A DNA stretch of 64,000 nt from Paludisphaera soli. GTDB taxonomy: Bacteria; Planctomycetota; Planctomycetia; Isosphaerales; Isosphaeraceae. Positions 46,137-53,456 of the stretch are shown here, one piece after another. The number at the start of each line of letters is the position of its first letter. The stretch's first letter is position 1. The translations under genes were made by a program, and so were the position numbers. The notes beneath the pieces were generated by a model. That model saw only the letters and a list, made by a program, of their open reading frames with translations. It had not been told where the DNA came from and did no database searches. The stretch spans positions 124,001 to 188,000 of the forward strand of contig NZ_JAALJI010000003.1 of the NCBI RefSeq assembly GCF_011064595.1. The letters run 5' to 3'.

Positions 46137-47165
46137 TCAGGACCGCCCCAACTCGCGGCGGACCAGCGCCGCCCCCTCGGCGAGCGACCGGGCCTTCGCC
46201 ACGGCGATGTGTCGCGAGGTCTGCGAGAACCCGCAGTCGGGCGTCACCGAGACTCGCTCCGGGGCGATGTGCCGCAGGACCTCGCGGAGCCGTTCGGCGA
46301 CCAGCTCGGCCGGCTCGACCCAGGTATTCTTGACGTCCACGAGCCCCACCGCCACGTCCATCCCCTCGGGAAGCTCTGCGAGGATCGCGACCTCCGCCAT
46401 CTCACGGCTGGCGAACTCCAACGCCAGCTGATGGACCTTCGCGCGGCCGATATGCGGGAAGAGGGGCCGATACGAACGACGGCCGACCGCCCGGGCCCGG
46501 TAGTTCCCGAAGCACATGTGCATGCTGATGTAGGCGTCGACCCCTTCGACGGTCCGAGCGACCACATCCAGGAAATAGTCCGGAGCGTCGGGGTGACAGG
46601 CGAAGCTCGGCTCGTCGAGCTGGATGAAGTCCACCCCCGCGGCCGCGAGCGCCCTCAATTCCGCCCCGACGATCGGGATCAGGGCCTCGGCCACCGCCTG
46701 GCGGTCGGGATAAACGTCCCCGCCGTCGATGCAGCCGGCGAGGGTGAACGGGCCCGGGACGGGCGACTTCACCGGCGCCGCGACGTATTCGCGCAACCGA
46801 TGGTACTCGGTCAGGACGCCGAGGCCGTCGGGCGCGGAGAGCGGGGCGACGCAGCGGTAGCGGTCGCGCTGGTCGTGGGCCGGAGCGCCCCAGTGCCTCG
46901 CCTTCCGCAGAGGCTCCAGACCGCCGAGATACTCGTAGAACCCCAGGTTGAAATCGACCCGCTGCATCTCGCCGTCGGTGATCCGATCGAGCCCCGCGCG
47001 GAGTTGATCATCGACCACCAGGCGGACGGCGTCGCGGACGGCCTCCTCGCGATCCACGGGGCCGTAAAGCTCGGGATGCTCCTTCACGTCGAGCACGAAT
47101 TTCTCGTACCAACCGGGGAAGGACCAGCTTCCGATCACCGTGGCGGGTAGGAACACGTCCGCCAT
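46137..47165 (-). CDS. MetE C-terminal-domain-like (cobalamin-independent methionine synthase family) protein
   Basis: 342 aa, equal to only the catalytic C-terminal half of MetE. PATVIGSWSFPGWYEKFV, DRITDGEMQRVDFNLGFYEYL, FTLAGCIDGGD, FIQLDEPSFACHPD, SMHMCFGNYRARA and SVTPDCGFSQT match the barrel. The zinc ligands His/Cys (HMCFGN) and Cys (PDCGF) are present. Stand-alone MetE-like proteins transfer methyl groups to homocysteine or related thiols from donors other than methyl-folate. First gene of the run with the UlaG-like protein and xylulokinase; this partnership is odd and the biochemical link is unknown. Confidence 0.85.
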   Translation of the reverse strand: MADVFLPATVIGSWSFPGWYEKFVLDVKEHPELYGPVDREEAVRDAVRLVVDDQLRAGLDRITDGEMQRVDFNLGFYEYLGGLEPLRKARHWGAPAHDQRDRYRCVAPLSAPDGLGVLTEYHRLREYVAAPVKSPVPGPFTLAGCIDGGDVYPDRQAVAEALIPIVGAELRALAAAGVDFIQLDEPSFACHPDAPDYFLDVVARTVEGVDAYISMHMCFGNYRARAVGRRSYRPLFPHIGRAKVHQLALEFASREMAEVAILAELPEGMDVAVGLVDVKNTWVEPAELVAERLREVLRHIAPERVSVTPDCGFSQTSRHIAVAKARSLAEGAALVRRELGRS

Positions 47166-47411
47166 CGCTCATCCTTTCTTCTAGTTCTTCAAGCCCGGTC
47201 GAAATCTGGACGATCCCTCAAGGGAAGCGGGGGTGCGAGCCCGCGACTCTTAAGATATCCCAGTCAACTTGGCTGACCGGCCCGGAAATCGCAGGTGGTG
47301 CGGCTTCCGCGCCCTTTGGCACGACCGTCCGCCAATCTACCCCCGTCGCCTCGGCGACGCCAGGGCTTGCCAGGCGGAGCAAGACGCCCACGCACTAATG
47401 CTTGATTGAGT

Positions 47412-47437
47412 CGTGTCACGGAGTTTGTCCTGACACG
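47412..47437. promoter_or_regulatory. Inverted-repeat operator candidate overlapping a -35 box
   Basis: CGTGTCA (47412-47418) and its complement TGACACG (47431-47437) form a 7-bp inverted repeat, with inner GGA/TCC pairs (47420-47422, 47428-47430). The right half overlaps the -35 hexamer TTGTCC (47425-47430) of the promoter for the downstream gene, as expected of a repressor site. Confidence 0.5.
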
Positions 47438-47453
47438 TTAAATTGTCTATAGT
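47425..47453 (+). promoter_or_regulatory. Sigma70-like promoter for the glycoamylase-family gene
   Basis: TTGTCC (47425-47430), 17-bp spacer, TATAGT (47448-47453). The transcript would start near 47460, about 100 nt before the ATG at 47558. Confidence 0.6.
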
Positions 47454-47557
47454 CATTCATAGAGAACGCGCCGCGCCGACGCTTCGATCCGATGGGTTCG
47501 TGGGGAATCGCCGCGGATCCCCCGCATCGACCAACACCTTCTTCCCGAGGTGGTGCG

Positions 47558-49117
47558 ATGACTCGATCGCCTGTTTCGCGGTCCGTCCGGATGCTTCTGG
47601 CCTGCTGCGTGCTGGGGACCCTCGGCGCGACGTCGCCGAGGGCCCAGGATCGGGGGCCGGGATTGACGGCGGAGGATCGGGTCCAGCTCCGACGATACGC
47701 CGCAGACACCTGGCGGTCGATGGAGAAGCTGGCCTTCCCGAGCGGGCTCCCTGCGGATCGGGTCCATCGCGACGGGGCGGGTTGGCGTGAGCCGGTCTTC
47801 GAGACGACGCCCACCAACATCGCGTCCTACATCTGGAGCGTCATCGGGGCGGAACGGCTGGAGCTGATCAGCCCGGAGGAGGCCAGGTCGAGGCTGACCC
47901 GGACTCTCCAGACCCTCGAATCGATGAACCGGCCGCACGGTTTCTTCGTCAACGACATCGACCCGAGGGACGGCAAGGCGCTTTCGGCCTCTCCGGTCGA
48001 CGGCTCGCCCCGGCGTCCCCTGCTCTCCACGGTCGACAACGCTTGGCTCGCCCTGGCGCTCACGCTGATCGTCAACACTCAGCCCGAACTCGCCCCCGGC
48101 GCCAACCGGCTGCTCGACGCGATGGACTTCGGTTTCTTTTACGACTTCTACGACGAGGAAGACCCGATCCACCAGCCCGGCCTGCTCCGGGTCGGATACT
48201 GGGTGGACGAGAGCGCCTTCTATGGCCACTACGGGATGCTCAACACCGAGGCGCGCATCGCCAGCTACCTCGCGATCGCCCGTGGACAACTCCCGCCCGA
48301 CCACTATTACCGCATGTACCGGACCCTGCCGACCGAGGTGGCCCCCCAGAGCCAGACCCCGACCGGCTTGGTCCGGGATTACCAAGGCGTCCGCGTGTTT
48401 GAGGGCGCTTATGAGTACCTCGGCTCCCGCGTCGTCCCCAGTTGGGGCGGCAGCATGTTTGAGGCCCTCATGGTCACGCTGTTCCTGCCGGAGGCCGAGT
48501 GGGCCCCGAAAAGCTGGGGCGTCAATCATCCCCTGTACGTCCGAGGCCAGATCGAGCACGGCCTGCGGGAGATGAATTACGGCTCCTGGGGCTTCTCGCC
48601 GGCCTTCCGTCCCACCGGCGGTTACGAGGTCTACGGCGTGAAGGGGCTCGGGACCAGCTCGGAGGGCTACCTGTCCTACGATGTGGCCTGGGGACAGCCC
48701 GCTTTCCTGGCGACCTTGACCACCCAGGCCGTTCACGGCGTCGTCACGCCCCACGCCTCGTTCCTCGCGCTCCCGTTCGCCGCCCGCGAGGCGATGGACA
48801 ACCTCCGGACCCTGGAAGACCGCTTCCCCATCTACGGCCCGCTCGGGTTTCAGGATTCGGTCGATGTCAGCACGGGCCTGGTTTCGGGCTATGTGCTCGC
48901 GCTCGATCAGGGGATGATCATGGCGGCCGTCACCAACGCCCTGGCGGACGACTATCTCCAGAAAGCCTTCTCCACGGGGGCCGTCGACCGCCTGATCCGA
49001 CCCCTCATCGCCGACGAGGAGTTCACGGCCGGCCCCCCCGGACGGTATCCGGTCGGCCACCTGCTCGAGCCTCAGCTGACGCGGCTCTCGCGGAACACCC
49101 CGGCGGTCGACCGATAA
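47558..49117 (+). CDS. Secreted glycoamylase/DUF3131-family protein
   Basis: 519 aa. Residues 1-31 are a signal peptide (MLLACCVLGTLGATSPRAQ). The mature part shows the all-helical toroid of the glycoamylase (PF10091-like)/GH144-type family: TPTNIASYIWSVIGAERL, STVDNAWLALALTLI, WGGSMFEALMVTLFLP, NYGSWGFSPAFRPTGGYEVYG, GVVTPHASFLALPFAAREAM and the C-terminal DSVDVSTGLVSGYVLALDQGMIM. Relatives degrade beta-1,2-glucans or other glucans, or are uncharacterised. The start has GAGGTGG 4 nt upstream and is preceded by its own promoter and operator candidate. The gene ends in a very strong intrinsic terminator, so it is a single-gene transcription unit. Confidence 0.82.
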   Translation: MTRSPVSRSVRMLLACCVLGTLGATSPRAQDRGPGLTAEDRVQLRRYAADTWRSMEKLAFPSGLPADRVHRDGAGWREPVFETTPTNIASYIWSVIGAERLELISPEEARSRLTRTLQTLESMNRPHGFFVNDIDPRDGKALSASPVDGSPRRPLLSTVDNAWLALALTLIVNTQPELAPGANRLLDAMDFGFFYDFYDEEDPIHQPGLLRVGYWVDESAFYGHYGMLNTEARIASYLAIARGQLPPDHYYRMYRTLPTEVAPQSQTPTGLVRDYQGVRVFEGAYEYLGSRVVPSWGGSMFEALMVTLFLPEAEWAPKSWGVNHPLYVRGQIEHGLREMNYGSWGFSPAFRPTGGYEVYGVKGLGTSSEGYLSYDVAWGQPAFLATLTTQAVHGVVTPHASFLALPFAAREAMDNLRTLEDRFPIYGPLGFQDSVDVSTGLVSGYVLALDQGMIMAAVTNALADDYLQKAFSTGAVDRLIRPLIADEEFTAGPPGRYPVGHLLEPQLTRLSRNTPAVDR

Positions 49118-49142
49118 CGTCGAGACGACAGTCCTCTCGAAC

Positions 49143-49184
49143 AAATCCCGCAGTCGCGCCAAAAATGGCGCGACTGCGGGATTT
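49143..49184 (+). terminator. Rho-independent terminator after the glycoamylase gene
   Basis: A perfect 19-bp stem (49143-49161 with 49166-49184) closes a 4-nt AAAA loop and is followed by a T-run. It is the clearest intrinsic terminator in the window. Confidence 0.9.
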
Positions 49185-49270
49185 TTCTATCAGAGTGCTG
49201 TCGCCGCGGTTCGATCGACCATCGGTTTCGGAAATCGCGCCAACGGCGACCGATTCGCCGACGTAAGATC

Positions 49271-49298
49271 TTGCGTTCTCGCCGACTTGTTTGATAAT
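49271..49298 (+). promoter_or_regulatory. Possible promoter for the DUF1501/PSCyt operon
   Basis: TTGCGT (49271-49276), 16-bp spacer, GATAAT (49293-49298). The leader to the ATG at 49511 would be about 205 nt. Confidence 0.45.
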
Positions 49299-49510
49299 AA
49301 TTCTACCCGCCTCGACGCATGATCGCTTCCATCCCGGCGCGAAGACCGCACCGGCGGTGGCCCGACGTCGAGGCCCAAGCCCGCTAGCAAGCGCCGTCGC
49401 CCGCCAGGCCGCTCCTCGCAAGACGCGACGCGACCTCCCCCCGTCGCGGCCCCCGAGACAAGCCCGGCCGGCCGACGCCCCACCCCAGATCCCCTGAAGG
49501 AGACTCGAAG

Positions 49511-50818
49511 ATGGCGACCGGATGTCAAGGGCCGATGAGTCGTCGAGGTTTCCTGACCGTGGGCGCCCTCGGGCTGGGGAGCTTGACGCTCGCCGACCTC
49601 CTGCGAAGCCAGGCGCGGGCGGACCTCAAAAACTACGAGGCGATTCAGGCGACCGCCGACTCGGTCATCCACATCTTCCTGCCGGGGGGCATCGCCCACC
49701 AGGAGACGTTCGACCCCAAGCCCTTCGCCCCGGTCGAATACCGCGGCGACATGGGCTCGATCGCGACCAAGCTCGACGGTGAGAAGTTCAGCGAGACGCT
49801 TCCCCAGACCGCGCAGCTCGCCGACAAGCTGACCGTCATCCGGTCGATGACCCACGGCGAGGCCGCCCATGAGCGCGGCACGCACAACATGTTCACCGGC
49901 TACCGCCCCAGCCCGGCGCTCCAGTACCCCAGCTTCGGCAGCGTGGTGTCCCACGAGTACGGCCCGAAGAACAACCTACCCCCCTACGTCTGCATCCCCC
50001 GGATGCCGAACGTCTACGCCGGTACCGGCTACCTCAGCTCAGCCTTCTCGCCCTTCAGCCTGGGGAGCGACCCGGCCTCTCAGGGTTTCCGGGTCCAGGA
50101 CCTGAACCTCCCCGAGGGGATCGACGACAATCGTTTCTCCTCGCGTCGCACGGTGCTCGACTCCGTCAACTCCTACTTCCGAGAGCGCGAGAAGAGCGAC
50201 AACATCGAGGCGATGGACACGTTCTACGATCGCGCCTACAGCCTGATCAGCTCGCAGAAGGCCCGCGAGGCGTTCAACATCGCCGCCGAGCCGGACGCGA
50301 TCCGCGACGAGTACGGCCGTAACCCGGCCGGACAGCGGATGCTCCTCGCCCGTCGCCTCGTGGCCGCCGGGGTGCGGATGGTCACGCTCGAATACGGCAG
50401 CTGGGACCTCCACAGCCAGATCGTCTCCGGCATGAAGAACCAGATGCCGCCGTTCGACCAGGCCTTCGCGACGCTGATCCGCGACCTCGACCGCCAGGGG
50501 CTGCTCGCCCGCACGCTCGTCATGGTCTCCAGCGAGTTCGGCCGGACCCCGAAGATCAACAAGGACGGCGGCCGCGACCACTGGCCGAAGGTCTTCAGCG
50601 TCGTCCTCGCCGGCGGCGGGGCCAAGCAGGGGTTGATCTACGGCTCGTCGAACGCGACCGGCACCGAGCCCGAGAAGGACCCGATCGGCCCCGAGGACCT
50701 GGCGACCACGGTCTACCACATGATGGGCATCGTCGCCGACAAGGAGCTGATGGCCCCCGGCGACCGCCCGATCGAGATCGTCGACGGCGGCAAGGTGGTC
50801 AAGGAACTCCTCGCCTGA
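49511..50818 (+). CDS. DUF1501 domain protein with Tat-type signal
   Basis: 435 aa. Residues 9-38 form a twin-arginine-like signal (SRRGFLTVGALGLGSLTLADL). The rest matches DUF1501, a sulfatase-like alkaline-phosphatase-fold family: SVIHIFLPGGIAHQETFDPKP, SMTHGEAAHERGTHNMFTGYRP, TLEYGSWDLHSQI, SSEFGRTPKINKDGGRDHWPK and a C-terminal GEDLATTVYHMMGI-like box. Metal-binding His/Asp residues are conserved. Planctomycetes pair this gene with DUF1549/DUF1553 cytochrome-type proteins, as here. AAGGAG precedes the ATG. The enzymatic activity of the family is unknown. Confidence 0.92.
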   Translation: MATGCQGPMSRRGFLTVGALGLGSLTLADLLRSQARADLKNYEAIQATADSVIHIFLPGGIAHQETFDPKPFAPVEYRGDMGSIATKLDGEKFSETLPQTAQLADKLTVIRSMTHGEAAHERGTHNMFTGYRPSPALQYPSFGSVVSHEYGPKNNLPPYVCIPRMPNVYAGTGYLSSAFSPFSLGSDPASQGFRVQDLNLPEGIDDNRFSSRRTVLDSVNSYFREREKSDNIEAMDTFYDRAYSLISSQKAREAFNIAAEPDAIRDEYGRNPAGQRMLLARRLVAAGVRMVTLEYGSWDLHSQIVSGMKNQMPPFDQAFATLIRDLDRQGLLARTLVMVSSEFGRTPKINKDGGRDHWPKVFSVVLAGGGAKQGLIYGSSNATGTEPEKDPIGPEDLATTVYHMMGIVADKELMAPGDRPIEIVDGGKVVKELLA

Positions 50819-50928
50819 GCCTCGGCCCGCATCCGGGGGGACGGCCCGCCGGCCTCCCCCCGCCACTCCCCGCCCCAGCCGTCGCGCCGCGTTCCACCGC
50901 TCGACCCGCCCCCCCGAGAGCCTCGACC

Positions 50929-53391
50929 ATGCGCCGACCTCGCCCCGCCAGCCTGCCTCGCCTCGTCGTCGCCTTGACGCTCGCCGCCGCATTCGCGTCC
51001 GCCGCCCGGGGCTCGTCCCCCAGCCTGACCGCGATCCGGCCGATGGGAGGCCAGCGCGGGACCGAGGTCGAGGTCGTCTTCTCGGGCGCCCGGCTCGGCG
51101 ACGCGCAGGAGGTGCTCTTCTACCAGCCCGGCGTCGTCGCGACCGGGATCGCCAAGGTGGACGACAACAGCTTCAAGGCCAAGCTCCAGATCGCGGCCGA
51201 CTCCCCGCTCGGCTACCACGACCTCCGCGTCCGCACGGCGACCGGCGTCAGCGAGCTTCGCGGCTTCAGCGTCGGCGCCATGCCGGACGTCGTCGAGGTG
51301 GAGCCCAACAACGACTTCGAGGCGCCTCAGCCGATCGCCATGAACGTCGTGGTCAACGGGGTGGCCGAGAACGAGGACGTGGACTACTTCGTCGTCGAGG
51401 CCAAGAAAGGCGACCGGATCTCCGTCGAGGTCGAGGGGATGCGGCTGGGCATCACCCTGTTCGACCCCTACGTGGCGATCCTGAATACCAAGCGGTTCGA
51501 GCTGGCTTCCAGCGACGACGCGGCCTTGCTCTGGCAGGACGGCTTCGCCTCGATCGTCGCGCCCGAGGACGGCAAGTACGTGGTCCAGGTCCGCGAGAGC
51601 GCCTACGCCGGGAACGCCTCCTGCCTTTATCGGCTCCACGTCGGCAACTTCCCCCGGTCCACGGGCGTCCTGCCGGCCGGCGGCAAGCCGGGCGAAACCG
51701 TCGCCGTCCGCTGGATCGGCGATCCGTCGGGCGACTCGTCGTCCGAGCTTCCTCTCCCCGCCGAGGCTCGACTGGGCTGGGGCCTCCAGCGCCAGGACGA
51801 CAAGGGAGTCTCGCCCTACCCCAACGCCTTCCGGCTGACGAATCTCGACAACGCGATGGAGGTCGAGCCCAACAACGACCAGGCGACCGCTACGCCCTTC
51901 ACCGCCCCCGCCGCCCTGAACGGCGTCCTGGAAAAAGCAGGCGACGTCGACCATTTCGTCTTCACCGGCAAGAAGGGGCAGGTCTTCGACTTCAAGGTCT
52001 ACGGCCGCCAGGTCCGCTCGCCGATCGACGCCGTGATGTATCTGGCGAAGAAGGGGAGCGGGGCCATGATCGGCAGCGACGACTCCACCGGTCCCGACAG
52101 CTATTTCCGACAGGCCCTGCCCGAGGACGGCGAGTACGTCGTCTCGATCGTCGACCAGCTCGGCAAGGGGGGGCCGGACTATGTGTACCGCATCGAGGTC
52201 ACCGTCCCCGAGCCGAAGCTCACCGTCGCCACCCCGGCCGAGCAGATCATGCTGGGCACCGGCGTCATGGCGGCGAGCGTCCCCAAGGGGGGACGACAGG
52301 CGGTCCTGATCCAGGGGAGCCGGGCCGACTTCGGGGGCGAGGTCCAGTTCAGCGTCGACGGCCTGCCGCCGGGCCTGGAGATGGAGGCCCCCCCCCTGGC
52401 CGCCAGCCAGGCGATCGTGCCCGTGCTCTTCTCCGCCAAGGCCGATGCCGCGCCCGCCGGGGCCCTGGTGGAGGTCGTGGGCAAGTCGGTCGACCCCAAC
52501 GTCGCCGTGAAGTCGGAGTTCAACGCCCTCTCCGCCTTCGTGCTGGCGCCGAACAACAACGGGATCATCATGTGGTCCCGCTCGGTGGACCGGCTGGCCG
52601 TGGCCGTCACCGAAGAGGCGCCCTTCGCGATCGAGATCGTCCAGCCCAAGGTCCCGCTCGTCCGCAGCGGCCAGATGGGGCTGAAGGTCCGAGCGATCCG
52701 CAAGCCGGATTTCAAGGCGGCCATCGCGGTCTCGCTCCCCTGGAACCCGCCGGGCGTGGGCTCGGGGGGCGGCGTCGCGATCCCCGATGGTCAGGACGAG
52801 GCGGTCATCCCCATGAACGCCGACGGCAACGCCGAACTTCGCACCTGGAAGATCGTCGTCAACGGCTCGTCCAGCGGCCCGACCGGGCCGATCATGGTCT
52901 CCTCCCAGCTGGCCGACCTGACCATCGCCGCCCCCTACGTCGGGCTGACCTACCAGGCCGCCAGCGTCGAGCAGGGCAAGGAGACGGACATGGCCGTCGC
53001 CGTGGCGAAGAACCAGGACTTCGCGGGCGAGGCGAGCGTCACGCTCGTCGGGCTCCCGAACAAGGCCACGACGGACCTCAAGACGATCACCAAGGACACC
53101 ACCGACCTGATCTTCCACATCAAGACCGACCCCGCCTCGCCGGTCGGCAAGCACGCCAACCTCTTCTGCCAGGTGGTCGTCACCCAGGACGGCGAGCCGA
53201 TCGTGCACAACATCGGCACCGGGATCCTCCAGATCGACGCCCCGCTCCCTCCCAAGGCCGACGCCGCGCCCGCACCGGCCCCGGCGCAGGCCGCCGCGCC
53301 GGCCCCGACCGAGGCCCCCGCCAAGCCGCTGAACCGTCTTGAGAAGCTGCGCCTCGAGGCCAAGCAGAAGCAGGCCGGCGGCACGCCGTGA
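50929..53391 (+). CDS. Secreted protein with two bacterial pre-peptidase (PPC) domains
   Basis: 820 aa with a signal peptide (LVVALTLAAAFASAARG). An N-terminal Ig/TIG-like domain (AIRPMGGQRGTEVEVVFSG) is followed by PPC-type domains beginning VEVEPNNDFEAPQPIAMNVV (about residue 123) and MEVEPNNDQATATPFTAPAA (about residue 309), each with a DVDYF/DVDHF core. A further beta-rich region leads to a Lys/Ala/Pro-rich C-terminus (about 775-820). PPC domains are carbohydrate/protein-binding beta sandwiches. It is the second gene of the run, 110 bp after the DUF1501 gene, and its TGA overlaps a possible upstream GTG of the next gene. Confidence 0.85.
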   Translation: MRRPRPASLPRLVVALTLAAAFASAARGSSPSLTAIRPMGGQRGTEVEVVFSGARLGDAQEVLFYQPGVVATGIAKVDDNSFKAKLQIAADSPLGYHDLRVRTATGVSELRGFSVGAMPDVVEVEPNNDFEAPQPIAMNVVVNGVAENEDVDYFVVEAKKGDRISVEVEGMRLGITLFDPYVAILNTKRFELASSDDAALLWQDGFASIVAPEDGKYVVQVRESAYAGNASCLYRLHVGNFPRSTGVLPAGGKPGETVAVRWIGDPSGDSSSELPLPAEARLGWGLQRQDDKGVSPYPNAFRLTNLDNAMEVEPNNDQATATPFTAPAALNGVLEKAGDVDHFVFTGKKGQVFDFKVYGRQVRSPIDAVMYLAKKGSGAMIGSDDSTGPDSYFRQALPEDGEYVVSIVDQLGKGGPDYVYRIEVTVPEPKLTVATPAEQIMLGTGVMAASVPKGGRQAVLIQGSRADFGGEVQFSVDGLPPGLEMEAPPLAASQAIVPVLFSAKADAAPAGALVEVVGKSVDPNVAVKSEFNALSAFVLAPNNNGIIMWSRSVDRLAVAVTEEAPFAIEIVQPKVPLVRSGQMGLKVRAIRKPDFKAAIAVSLPWNPPGVGSGGGVAIPDGQDEAVIPMNADGNAELRTWKIVVNGSSSGPTGPIMVSSQLADLTIAAPYVGLTYQAASVEQGKETDMAVAVAKNQDFAGEASVTLVGLPNKATTDLKTITKDTTDLIFHIKTDPASPVGKHANLFCQVVVTQDGEPIVHNIGTGILQIDAPLPPKADAAPAPAPAQAAAPAPTEAPAKPLNRLEKLRLEAKQKQAGGTP

Positions 53392-53456
53392 CCGGCCTCC
53401 CGAAACACGCTGGGAACACTCGTCGAACCACCCCGGACCCTGTTGAGGACGCTTTC

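Larger units (their letters stand above)
47166..47557. other. Divergent intergenic region, 392 bp
   Basis: It separates the MetE-like operon (minus) from the glycoamylase-family gene (plus). It carries the plus promoter/operator at 47412-47453 and a short palindrome (CAGTCAACTTGGCTG) near 47261. I looked for a SAM or B12 riboswitch upstream of the MetE-like gene and saw no conserved box. No gene is supported. Confidence 0.5.
49118..49510. other. Intergenic region, 393 bp
   Basis: It holds the terminator of the glycoamylase gene and, further on, the promoter candidate for the DUF1501 operon; a comparatively AT-rich patch lies at 49260-49310. No gene is supported. Confidence 0.55.

Noticed and set aside
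47218-47290. tRNA-like arms
   Set aside because: The putative T-arm and anticodon-like hairpin cannot be joined into a cloverleaf with an acceptor stem.
47166-47410. SAM or cobalamin riboswitch ahead of the MetE-like gene
   Set aside because: No conserved box of either class is visible; only short palindromes are present.
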